This document shows, piece by piece, positions 49,755 to 57,368 of a DNA stretch of 64,000 bases (position 1 is the first letter of the stretch; every line of letters begins with the position of its first letter). Location of the stretch: assembly GCF_003633615.1 (NCBI RefSeq), contig NZ_RBKU01000001.1, positions 6,014,001 through 6,078,000 on the forward strand, given 5' to 3'. Both the position numbers and the translations under genes were made by a program. The notes below the pieces were generated by a model. That model searched no databases and was not told the origin of the DNA. It worked only from the letters and a program-made list of their open reading frames with translations. Origin of the DNA: Mucilaginibacter gracilis (GTDB lineage: Bacteria; Bacteroidota; Bacteroidia; Sphingobacteriales; Sphingobacteriaceae).

Positions 49755-51128
49755 TTACTTTACCTGAGCAGTTGGATTACCGGCTGCCCACATTTTAAGC
49801 TGTGGATAGGCTTGGTATTCGGGATCAATTTTTATGTAAGTGCTTTTACGTTTCTTTTCAAACCATTCGCTTACCGAGCGGTTAAGTTTATCCTCGTAAG
49901 CAAGTTCTTTAATTTTAGGCAAATCCTGGGCTAAATTAGCTTTGTGAGCGTCGGTTTTAGATTTTAGGTATAAAATTTTATACGTTTTCTTTCCGTCGGC
50001 AGCAGTAAACAAACCAGGTTTTGATAGTTCGCCAACTTTCATGGTATCTACAACTAAGGCAACCTGAGGGTCAAGCTTGTCTGTAGGTATGTACGTAGTA
50101 CGTGCCTGTACGTTATCCATATTTAGCATCATACCGCCGTTAAATTTAGTATCCTTACTGTCCGAATAAATAGCAGCCGCACTCGAAAAATCAATTTTTT
50201 TATTGCCTAACAGCAAAGTGTAAACGCTATCTATCCTTGCTTTGGCACGGTTAAGGCTGGCCTGGGTTTGATCCGGACGGATCAATATATGGCGCACATG
50301 TACCTGCTCGCCGCGGCGCTCAATAACCTGTAAAAAGTGAAAACCAAAGTCGGTTTCAAATATTGGCGAAATTTCTCCGGCCTTTAATTTAAAGGCCATT
50401 GCGGCAAACTCCTTAACAAATGTAGATCGGTCTGCAAAACCTAAATCACCACCATCCGGTGCCGAACCCTGATCTTGCGAATACAAACGGGCCATGTTAC
50501 CAAAATCTTCGCCGCCTTTTATACGGGCACGTATAGCTTCAAGCTTATCTTTAAAAATCTTTTTTTCGGCAACGGTTAACGCCGGCGAAATTGATATTTC
50601 GCCAATTTCAACTTCTTTGTTATAGGTTGGCAGGCTATCTTTAGGTATGCCGTCAAAGTATTTTTTTATATCGTATGGCGTAACGTTAACCTTTTCGGTT
50701 ATTTTTTGGCGCATTTTTTCGGCAACTTTCATCTCCTTGATGTCGGGGCGAATCTCATCTTTATATTGAATGATAGATTTGCCTATAAATTGTTCCAAAC
50801 GCTCTTCGCCTCCGGCCCGCATGGTCATGCTGCGCATACGGCGGTCAACTTCGGCATCAACTTCGTCGTCTTTAACGGTAACGCTATCAATAACGGCCTG
50901 CTGCGCCAATAATTTTTGGGTAAGCAATTGTTGCAAAATGTAGCCCTTAATGGTTGGAGTGGGCGGGTTTCCGGCTACAAGGTATTGTGCGTATTGCGAT
51001 TCCACGTCGCTTTGCAATATAATACCGCTGCCTACAACACCTGCAATTTTATCTAATGTTCTTTTTTGAGCGTTAACAAACGTTAATGTAGTCAATAAAA
51101 TAAATAGGGTTAACCCAAACTTTCTCAT
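49755..51128 (-). CDS. SurA-like periplasmic peptidyl-prolyl isomerase
   Basis: A signal peptide (MRKFGLTLFILLTTLTFVNA, start at ATG 51128) is followed by the SurA N-terminal domain (LDKIAGVVGSGIILQSDVES, LQQLLTQKLLAQQAVIDSV). A parvulin domain then shows FGNMARLYSQDQGSAPDGGD and FETDFGFHFLQVIERRG. A second isomerase-like part (VHVRHILIRPDQTQAS, KIDFSSAAAIYSDSKDTKFN) follows, and the C-terminus is polar. The protein is 457 aa. It would help outer-membrane beta-barrels fold in the periplasm. An upstream in-frame ATG at 51176 is less likely because it precedes the signal peptide by 16 residues. Confidence 0.92.
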   Translation of the reverse strand: MRKFGLTLFILLTTLTFVNAQKRTLDKIAGVVGSGIILQSDVESQYAQYLVAGNPPTPTIKGYILQQLLTQKLLAQQAVIDSVTVKDDEVDAEVDRRMRSMTMRAGGEERLEQFIGKSIIQYKDEIRPDIKEMKVAEKMRQKITEKVNVTPYDIKKYFDGIPKDSLPTYNKEVEIGEISISPALTVAEKKIFKDKLEAIRARIKGGEDFGNMARLYSQDQGSAPDGGDLGFADRSTFVKEFAAMAFKLKAGEISPIFETDFGFHFLQVIERRGEQVHVRHILIRPDQTQASLNRAKARIDSVYTLLLGNKKIDFSSAAAIYSDSKDTKFNGGMMLNMDNVQARTTYIPTDKLDPQVALVVDTMKVGELSKPGLFTAADGKKTYKILYLKSKTDAHKANLAQDLPKIKELAYEDKLNRSVSEWFEKKRKSTYIKIDPEYQAYPQLKMWAAGNPTAQVK

Positions 51129-51312
51129 GTATCTCTCTTTGCTTATAAAATTATATATCACCTGTTTATAAAACATGCAACGCCCCGAATTTCGGAAAAT
51201 AATTTGAGTTTGAATGTAAAATAATTACACCCCACCCCATTATCATTGTTTTGTTGCGAATATGCTGATTAACGTATTAACAATTTAGTTATTTTTGGTT
51301 AAAATTTGTTAA

Positions 51313-51894
51313 ATGCTAATTGATAATACAGCGGCCCTGCAATACCTTTTTAACGACGATATATTTTTGCTTGAGCAGGATATGGATAAACTGGAAACAA
51401 CCCAGCATAAAACCGTTGCTGCTATTGCCGAAGCTGTTGTTAACCAACCTGCCACCGTAGTTGACGTGCCGGTTGTGGTTGCGCAACCAACCGTTGTTGC
51501 CCAGGCACCCGCCCCGCACTTTAACCATTTAGGCGCCAACGCCAAACAGTTTTTAATTATTTGCAGCTACCCCACTACCGAGCAGATGGACGAAAAGCAC
51601 CTAACCGCCTTAGCCAGTGCTTTGCAGCGAAAGGAATTAGCTGTTGCTGATGTTGCTATCCTTAATATAGCAAAGTACCCCGCAGCCGATGTTACTGCCC
51701 TAACCCAATATTTTAAACCCACCCGACTGCTAATTTTAGGCACCGCCGCCTTGTTAACCGGTTGGGATAAATTTGCGCTTAACCAATTGCAAAACAGCGA
51801 TGGAATTAAAGCACTATACACCTACAGTTTTGCCGAAATGATGGGCGACCGTGATAAAACCAAAGCCTTTTGGGAACAAATGAAGGTATTATAA
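51313..51894 (+). CDS. Conserved protein, possible HolD-like clamp-loader subunit
   Basis: The N-terminal 25 residues (YLFNDDIFLLEQDMDKLE) are followed by a linker of about 50 residues rich in Val, Ala, Pro and Gln. The C-terminal domain (about residues 75-193) has KQFLIICSYPTTEQM, LTALASALQRKELAVADVA, TRLLILGTAALLTGW and an end reading FAEMMGDRDKTKAFWEQM. The strand-helix order and the closing K-x-x-x-W-x-x-M resemble the uracil-glycosylase-like fold of DNA polymerase III psi (HolD), but this is a visual impression. It ends two bases before rdgB, so the two are probably co-transcribed. Confidence 0.5.
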   Translation: MLIDNTAALQYLFNDDIFLLEQDMDKLETTQHKTVAAIAEAVVNQPATVVDVPVVVAQPTVVAQAPAPHFNHLGANAKQFLIICSYPTTEQMDEKHLTALASALQRKELAVADVAILNIAKYPAADVTALTQYFKPTRLLILGTAALLTGWDKFALNQLQNSDGIKALYTYSFAEMMGDRDKTKAFWEQMKVL

Positions 51895-51896
51895 CC

Positions 51897-52478
51897 ATGC
51901 ATAAACTTGTATTTGCTACCAACAACGCGCATAAAATTGAAGAAGTTAGCGCCAAAATAGGCCATCAGTTTAAACTATTAAGCCTGGATGATATTGATTG
52001 CCATGCCGATATTGCCGAAACCGGAACAACCTTTGTACAAAATGCTGCTATTAAAAGCCGTTTTATTTGCAACCAATACAAGCTCAATTGCTTTGGCGAC
52101 GACAGTGGTTTGGAGGTTGATGCCCTGAATAACGAACCGGGTGTTTACTCCGCCCGTTACGCCGGCAAGCATGGCGACCATGAGGCCAATATTGACAAAG
52201 TATTGCAGAACCTTGGCAGTAACCCAAACCGCAAAGCACGTTTCCGAACCGTAATATCATTGATTTGGGACGGAGAAGAACATGTTTTTGATGGAACGGT
52301 TGAAGGAACCATTCGCCATGAACGTTCCGGCTCAAAGGGGTTCGGTTACGACCCGATATTCCAACCGAATGGTTTTGATATTACCTTTGCCGAAATGACG
52401 ATGGAACAAAAAAACACCATAAGCCACAGGGCAAGAGCGGTTGAATTGATGACGGAGTTTTTGAACGGATTAAGCTAA
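51897..52478 (+). CDS. rdgB: Non-canonical purine NTP pyrophosphatase (RdgB/HAM1)
   Basis: This enzyme hydrolyses dITP, XTP and similar bad nucleotides. The N-terminus reads KLVFATNNAHKIEEV, with the NNxxK motif. FGDDSGLEVDALNNEPGVYS follows, carrying the catalytic acidic residues, then SARYAGKHGDHEANIDKVL and GSKGFGYDPIFQPNG. The 193 aa length is normal. I start at ATG 51897 (MHKLVF), since the in-frame ATG at 51870 lies inside the upstream gene and adds nine non-conserved residues. Confidence 0.95.
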   Translation: MHKLVFATNNAHKIEEVSAKIGHQFKLLSLDDIDCHADIAETGTTFVQNAAIKSRFICNQYKLNCFGDDSGLEVDALNNEPGVYSARYAGKHGDHEANIDKVLQNLGSNPNRKARFRTVISLIWDGEEHVFDGTVEGTIRHERSGSKGFGYDPIFQPNGFDITFAEMTMEQKNTISHRARAVELMTEFLNGLS

Positions 52479-53101
52479 AATTTCTCCATCAAATTTTTCT
52501 TCCAAAGTGCTTCCGCATATTTTTTAAATGTATCAGGGCCGGTTTTAAAGGCATTATCTAAAGTATAACTACCACCATAATAGGATGGCGGGTTGGTTCC
52601 CATGCTTACCTTTGCCTCGCCTCTTACTGCGTACTTTTTAGCACCTTCATACATAATTATTTTCATATTAGGAGCGCTAACATCCCCACGACATGCTGTG
52701 CGGTACATTACCCAAATTTCGGCCTTACCATCATTATTTAAATCGGTAACTGCAAAAGTATTTTTTACAAATTTTGCCGTAATGTCAACCGGACAATCTT
52801 TAACAAAATCATGTATTTGCCATACAAATGTATACTGCGACCCGTTTATCTTGTAATTAAAAGCATATAAATCAGCACCTCTGTAGTCATCATCGCCTTT
52901 GGGGTTAAGTATGCCTGTTTCGGTGGTGAAAACCAAATGTTCACCATCGCTATCCGAATATTTAAACACTTCCATAACATGGCCGGGGTAATGGATAGCA
53001 GCCGGAATATCGGCTTTGCTAAGTTTAGTAACTTTGAGTTGTGCCAATGAGATTTGGCTGATTAAAACAAGAAAGGAAACGCTTAAAAATTTTGCAGACA
53101 T
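52475..53101 (-). CDS. Secreted protein with FG-GAP-like calcium loop
   Basis: A signal peptide (LSVSFLVLISQISLA, cut before QL) leads a mature domain of about 190 residues. The segment AVTDLNNDGKAEIWVMYRTA is an FG-GAP/EF-like D-x-N-x-D-G loop, which usually binds calcium in beta-propeller repeats. Other stretches (EHLVFTTETGI, DDDYRGADLYAFNY) are strand-rich. Similar Bacteroidota proteins carry the M949_RS01915 surface-polysaccharide label, for which I know no biochemical proof. It overlaps rdgB by four bases at the 3' ends. Confidence 0.65.
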   Translation of the reverse strand: MSAKFLSVSFLVLISQISLAQLKVTKLSKADIPAAIHYPGHVMEVFKYSDSDGEHLVFTTETGILNPKGDDDYRGADLYAFNYKINGSQYTFVWQIHDFVKDCPVDITAKFVKNTFAVTDLNNDGKAEIWVMYRTACRGDVSAPNMKIIMYEGAKKYAVRGEAKVSMGTNPPSYYGGSYTLDNAFKTGPDTFKKYAEALWKKNLMEKF

Positions 53102-53131
53102 AATTATCTAAAATTATTTTACATACTTCAG

Positions 53132-53392
53132 TTATTCGTAATGCCCCCTGACCGAATAAATATATATTGTATTGTTAATAACCTGATAAATAATCCTATC
53201 AGCTTTTGTGATACGGCGCGACCATTTGCCTGCGAGATCATACTTTAAAGCTTCGGGCTTTCCAATACCTTTAAATGGTGTTTCTAATATGCTTTCTAAA
53301 AGTATTCTTATTTTTTTCAGGACAACCTTATCCCCTACCTTTTTCCAATACATTAAATCATGTTCGGCTTTAACAGTAAATTCTATTTCCAT
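53132..53392 (-). CDS. YoeB/Txe-family mRNA-interferase toxin
   Basis: The 86 aa protein is a RelE-superfamily endoribonuclease that cuts mRNA on the ribosome. It has TVKAEHDLMYWKKVGDKVVL, ILETPFKGIGKPEALKYDLA, and KWSRRITKADRIIYQV, ending in YIYSVRGHYE. The C-terminal His-Tyr pair matches the YoeB catalytic end, with the Arg residues of SRRIT also kept. It overlaps the antitoxin by ten bases on the same strand, the usual antitoxin-first order. Confidence 0.93.
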   Translation of the reverse strand: MEIEFTVKAEHDLMYWKKVGDKVVLKKIRILLESILETPFKGIGKPEALKYDLAGKWSRRITKADRIIYQVINNTIYIYSVRGHYE

Positions 53393-53580
53393 ATATCGTC
53401 AAGCGATATTTTCTTTGTGTGGCCCGCTTTTATATCTTCGTCACCTTGTAATATCTTGGATACAAATTCAGGATTATAAGGCGATTTATTTTCTTCAAAA
53501 TCAATTTCCAAAACTTTTAATACGGCTTTTAAAGCTTTCAATTTCTCATCATTGTCTGGCCGAACTATTAATGTTTCCAT
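53383..53580 (-). CDS. DUF2683-type antitoxin for the YoeB toxin
   Basis: The 65 aa protein starts at ATG 53580 (METLIVRPDNDEKLKALKAV); a TTG six bases upstream is less likely. It has a helical N-terminus, and the C-terminal part KISLDDIW is the type of acidic tail that wraps around a RelE-like toxin. No ribbon-helix-helix or Phd DNA-binding motif is evident, so autoregulation is uncertain. It precedes the toxin and overlaps it. Confidence 0.82.
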   Translation of the reverse strand: METLIVRPDNDEKLKALKAVLKVLEIDFEENKSPYNPEFVSKILQGDEDIKAGHTKKISLDDIWK

Positions 53581-53625
53581 ATACAAATTTAGGTAAAATT
53601 ATTATCTTAACTGTGGTTCACCATT

Positions 53626-54660
53626 TCAATAACTCATCTCATCCAGCTTTACCTTGCCTTTAAAAGTAATAAACACAAAGGTGGTATAAGCTACAACCAA
53701 CGGTACACCAATAGCAGCTACAACCAGCATAATGCCCAGCGTTTTTTGCGAAGAGCATGCATTATAAACGGTAAGGTTATTGGCCGGTGTTTGGGTTGAC
53801 ACCAGCATGTTAGGGTAAAGTTCCATCGCAACCAAAATCATGAGCAGGCTGATAGTTACTGCCGACGATATAAAAGCATACAAATATTTGCGTTTGGTTA
53901 TTTGCCTTGTAATATTGGCAATTGCAAGCACCATCATTACCGGTACCACAAAAAGCTCTGGAAAACGGCGTATTACCGCCGCCATATTGGGCAGGTATAG
54001 CAGGGTGTAAAACGATGTAAGCAATATCATAATCACAAAAAAGATGGTGGTATCTTTTACAATAAGGGTAAGCTTGGTGTAAAGGCGGTTCTCGGTTTTC
54101 ATTACCAGGTATATGGCGCCATGCATCATCAGCAGGGCAACTGTGGTTACACCGGTTAATAGGGCATAGGGGTTTAAAAATTCCATAAAGCTTCCGCGGA
54201 AAACATGATCGGGACCCATATTAATACCTTCGGTTACGTTACCTAAAATTACGCCCAATAAAAAGGCAATAAGCGTGCTGGATGCGCAATAACTAATATC
54301 CCACATTCGCCTCCACCACAGCATGGGCTCCTTGCTTCTAAACTCTATAGATATGGCCCGGAATATCACACCCAGTAAAAACAAAATAAAAGGCACATAA
54401 AAAGCCGATAAAAGGGAGGCATACACTTCGGGAAACCCTGCAAACAGCGCACCGCCTCCTATTACTATCCAAACTTCGTTACCGTCCCAAACGGGACCGA
54501 TAGCGTTTAAGGCTATGCGCCTGCTTTCTTCTTTAACAAAAAACAAATGCACCATTCCGGCGCCCAGGTCAAACCCATCCAAAATAATATAACCTGTAAA
54601 TACCGCTCCCACCAACAAAAACCAGCAGGTTGGATAATCAATACCTAAAAATGTTGCCAT
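53626..54660 (-). CDS. cydB: Cytochrome bd quinol oxidase subunit II
   Basis: CydB supports CydA in the high-affinity terminal oxidase that reduces oxygen with quinol electrons. The N-terminus has CWFLLVGAVFTGYIILDGFD followed by LGAGMVHLFF, the CydB signature. GPVWDGNEVWIVIGGGALFA follows, and several helices run to the C-terminus. At 344 aa it is normal. Unusually, about 350 bases with a long hairpin separate it from cydA upstream on the same strand. Confidence 0.96.
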   Translation of the reverse strand: MATFLGIDYPTCWFLLVGAVFTGYIILDGFDLGAGMVHLFFVKEESRRIALNAIGPVWDGNEVWIVIGGGALFAGFPEVYASLLSAFYVPFILFLLGVIFRAISIEFRSKEPMLWWRRMWDISYCASSTLIAFLLGVILGNVTEGINMGPDHVFRGSFMEFLNPYALLTGVTTVALLMMHGAIYLVMKTENRLYTKLTLIVKDTTIFFVIMILLTSFYTLLYLPNMAAVIRRFPELFVVPVMMVLAIANITRQITKRKYLYAFISSAVTISLLMILVAMELYPNMLVSTQTPANNLTVYNACSSQKTLGIMLVVAAIGVPLVVAYTTFVFITFKGKVKLDEMSY

Positions 54661-55014
54661 CTTTTATTTTTTAATTAAGCACTAAAAACACATCTACCTA
54701 AATATAAAAATATGTCATTGCGAGCGATAGCGCGGCAATCGCACGGAGGCATATTCGTCGTTCATGGCGGCTCGGCTTATGTGCGATTGCCGCGCTATCG
54801 CTCGCAATGACACAGCTTTTTGCATCTTACTGCATTTTTTACGTTTTACACTTATAGCAATAATAGTTTTTTTACATCTTCCATCTTACCTGATACATCT
54901 TTCCTCTTTTTAAAACACCTTCCCTTCCTCAGGGGGGATATTGTAAGAAATTTTTTTGTTCAAAACCGTTATATCTCATTTATAACACCTTGCGGTTGTG
55001 CCAAAAGGTAGCCA
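54661..55014. other. 354-base gap between cydA and cydB
   Basis: cydA and cydB are usually adjacent or overlapping. Here the gap holds a perfect 32-bp inverted repeat (listed separately) and about 200 bases of A/T-rich sequence on its cydA side. A plus-strand frame at 54820-55011 (MHLTAFFTFYTYSNN onward) has no coding signature and is judged spurious. No second promoter for cydB is recognisable. Confidence 0.6.
54713..54812. repeat. Perfect 32-bp inverted repeat inside the cydAB gap
   Basis: Positions 54713-54744 begin TGTCATTGCGAGCGATAGCG and are followed by a 36-base loop. Positions 54781-54812 are the exact reverse complement, beginning GTGCGATTGCCGCGCTATCG. The arms carry the same CATTGCGAG words as the degenerate copy near 26.2 kb. 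There is no T-run, so it is better read as a dispersed hairpin element than a terminator. Confidence 0.85.
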
Positions 55015-56397
55015 TCAAATTTGCCCTTCCAACGAATCCGCCATCTCAATATGTCTTGGACTGTGATCCAAATTCTCTTCATCAAACGGACCATGTTTTA
55101 TTTTTTTGTTGAGCAGATATATAAAAAGAACGAACAACACCAAATAAACCCAGGTAAACAAAATTAGCGAAAACACTATACTCCCCGCCTTAACCGCCTG
55201 CGATAATGCGTGCGACGTGCGCAGCAAACCGTAAACTACCCAAGGCTGCCGCCCAACTTCGGCACTGTACCAGCCAACCTGGTTGGCTATTTGCGGCAGC
55301 AATACCGAAAACGAAAATATAACCATGAGCCAATGCTTGTTAAACAGCTTTTTGCGCCACCATAAATAGCAGGCGTAAAGCGTTAAGGCTATCATTAACA
55401 TACCGCAGGCCACCATTAAATGGTAGGTTTGGAAGACGAAATTAACAGCACTCGGCCTGTCTTCCTTTTTAAAATTATTGAGGCCGGTTAGCGGTTTATT
55501 AAAATCGCCTTCGGTTAAAAAACTCAGTCCACCCGGAATTTTCAATCCGTGGGTTTCTTGCTTCTTTTGGTCAACGTAGCCCATCAGGTACATATCGCCG
55601 GGCTTGGTGCCATCGTAATGCCCCTCCAGTGCGGCCAATTTTGCAGGTTGATATTTGGCAACAATATCTGCCGATTGGTGGCCCACAAACAACTGCGCCA
55701 ATGCCGACACCGTAGCTACAATTAATGCTATTTTAAATGCCGATTTAGAAAACTCGATATAACGTTTACGGCGCAGGTAATAGGCCGAAATACTCAAAAC
55801 TAAAAATGAACCCGAAAGAAAAGACCCCAGCCAAACATGCTCCATACGAGCCATTGACGATGGATTAAATACCATTGCCCAAAAATCGGTTATTTCGGCA
55901 CGTGCGTGCATGCCTGTACCTACAATATGGTAACCTGCCGGTGTTTGCTGCCACGAGTTGGCTACCACTATCCACACTGCCGAAAACATAGAACCTAACG
56001 TTACCATTATTGTAGCAAAAAAGTGTACGCCCGGCTTTACCTTGTTCCATCCAAATAACAGCACACCTAAAAAGCCCGATTCTAACGCGAAGGCAAATAT
56101 ACCTTCTGCCGCCAGCGCGCTGCCAAAAACATCGCCCACATAGCGCGAGTACACAGCCCAATTGGTGCCAAACTCAAACTCCATTACAATACCGGTAGCT
56201 ACGCCGATACCAAAAATAAGGGCAAAAATGCGGGTAAAAAACCTCGTCATTTGCTCGTAAAGCTTGAGGCCGGTTTTAAGGTACATGCCTTCCATTATCA
56301 CCATAACCAGCCCAAGCCCAATGCTTAACGGCGGATAGATGTAATGAAAAGCTATGGTAAAAGCAAACTGTATGCGGGCAAGTATTTCAACATCCAT
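55015..56397 (-). CDS. cydA: Cytochrome bd quinol oxidase subunit I
   Basis: CydA binds haems b558, b595 and d. The N-terminal helix has IQFAFTIAFHYIYPPLSIGL with the conserved His, then AVYSRYVGDVFGSALAAEGI and NSWQQTPAGY. The Q-loop region reads SADIVAKYQPAKLAALEGHY and is short, with no long insertion as in E. coli. GWYSAEVGRQPWVVYGLLRT is the signature of the family. I start at ATG 56397 (MDVEILARIQF); the TTG at 56403 is unlikely. It lies upstream of cydB across a 350-base gap. Confidence 0.96.
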   Translation of the reverse strand: MDVEILARIQFAFTIAFHYIYPPLSIGLGLVMVIMEGMYLKTGLKLYEQMTRFFTRIFALIFGIGVATGIVMEFEFGTNWAVYSRYVGDVFGSALAAEGIFAFALESGFLGVLLFGWNKVKPGVHFFATIMVTLGSMFSAVWIVVANSWQQTPAGYHIVGTGMHARAEITDFWAMVFNPSSMARMEHVWLGSFLSGSFLVLSISAYYLRRKRYIEFSKSAFKIALIVATVSALAQLFVGHQSADIVAKYQPAKLAALEGHYDGTKPGDMYLMGYVDQKKQETHGLKIPGGLSFLTEGDFNKPLTGLNNFKKEDRPSAVNFVFQTYHLMVACGMLMIALTLYACYLWWRKKLFNKHWLMVIFSFSVLLPQIANQVGWYSAEVGRQPWVVYGLLRTSHALSQAVKAGSIVFSLILFTWVYLVLFVLFIYLLNKKIKHGPFDEENLDHSPRHIEMADSLEGQI

Positions 56398-56557
56398 AAA
56401 CAATTCATTTTGAGTGGGTACATGGCAAATATCGGCAATGCATTAACGCTTGCGCCGTAAACCTAATACTTATTTGCAATTTAGAAAAAATATGAATTGT
56501 AACCGGTATGTTACGATGTGGAAAATTATGTTATGAATTATTATTTAGTTTAGTTTA

Positions 56558-57034
56558 ATGAATTGGATAATACAAAAAAGCAAGAAAATAACATGTCACA
56601 CTCTTTTAAATGAGATACTGACACCTATTTTAAATGAGGTTAAAGATTATAATTGGATATTTTCGGATATTGACTATAATGACTCTCAATCCAAAAATCT
56701 CCCAATTAATATGGATGATGAATACTTTGTCCTTACGCCTAAACAATTTGAGATAATACTAAATGCTGACGTTCAAATTTGGTGGGGAGTTGTATTAGGA
56801 GTACCTAACCATTTAAAAATAGCTGTTAATGAAAGCAATATTCCTTTAGCGGAGGGTAATGCGCTAATTTGGAAAGATGGTAATATTCAATATCCAGATG
56901 CCGAAATTGAAATCATTTGCTTTGATAGCGGGTACACCATTGTAAAATTCAAAAATGAGGTATTATCAAAACATTTTAAGGTTTATTTCCCCGAAGCTAT
57001 TCAATTAGAAAAATTCTCTCAATCCTTTATATAA
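56558..57034 (+). CDS. Orphan protein of unknown function
   Basis: This 158 aa protein is A/T-rich with an Asn/Ile/Lys-heavy composition unlike the neighbouring core genes. Strand-rich segments are YFVLTPKQFEIILNAD, VQIWWGVVLGVPNHL, NALIWKDGNIQYPDAEIEII and GYTIVKFKNEVLSKHFKVYF. I recognise no domain with confidence; the layout faintly recalls DUF2691-type or immunity-type proteins. It has no signal peptide, stands alone between cydA and a cupin gene, and ends eight bases inside the convergent cupin gene. Confidence 0.55.
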   Translation: MNWIIQKSKKITCHTLLNEILTPILNEVKDYNWIFSDIDYNDSQSKNLPINMDDEYFVLTPKQFEIILNADVQIWWGVVLGVPNHLKIAVNESNIPLAEGNALIWKDGNIQYPDAEIEIICFDSGYTIVKFKNEVLSKHFKVYFPEAIQLEKFSQSFI

Positions 57035-57368
57035 AATCTTCCCGCATTGGCGAAAATGCATCTACCAAAGTGCCGGCTTCCAAACATACAACGCCGTGTA
57101 CCACATTTGGCGCTACGTAAAAGCCGTCGCCGTCTTTTAAAATACGTTTTTCGTCGCCTATGGTAACTTCAAATACACCGCCTGCAACATAGGCCACCTG
57201 CGTATGCGGGTGGCTGTGCAAGGCACCTATGGCGCCTTTTTCAAATTTGGCCTTAGCCATCATCATTTGTGCGTTGTAGCCAAAAATTTGTCGTTGTACT
57301 CCCCCACCCTGGTTTTGCCATTCAACTTCACTCTCGGCCAAAAAGGTTTTACTGTTTAGTTTGCTCAT
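57027..57368 (-). CDS. Small cupin-domain protein
   Basis: The 113 aa protein has a single cupin barrel. Motif 1 is GALHSHPHTQVAYVAGGVFE, with three histidines and a Gln as metal ligands, and motif 2 is GDGFYVAPNVVHGVVCLEAG, with the closing His. Such stand-alone cupins often bind metals and act as isomerases or oxygenases; the function here is unknown. The gene overlaps the OstA-like gene by 20 bases on the same strand. Confidence 0.88.
   Translation of the reverse strand: MSKLNSKTFLAESEVEWQNQGGGVQRQIFGYNAQMMMAKAKFEKGAIGALHSHPHTQVAYVAGGVFEVTIGDEKRILKDGDGFYVAPNVVHGVVCLEAGTLVDAFSPMREDFI

Noticed and set aside
54820..55011. A 63-codon plus-strand frame in the cydA-cydB gap
   Set aside because: Its Phe/Ser/Thr-rich composition comes from A/T-rich non-coding DNA, with no recognisable start region.
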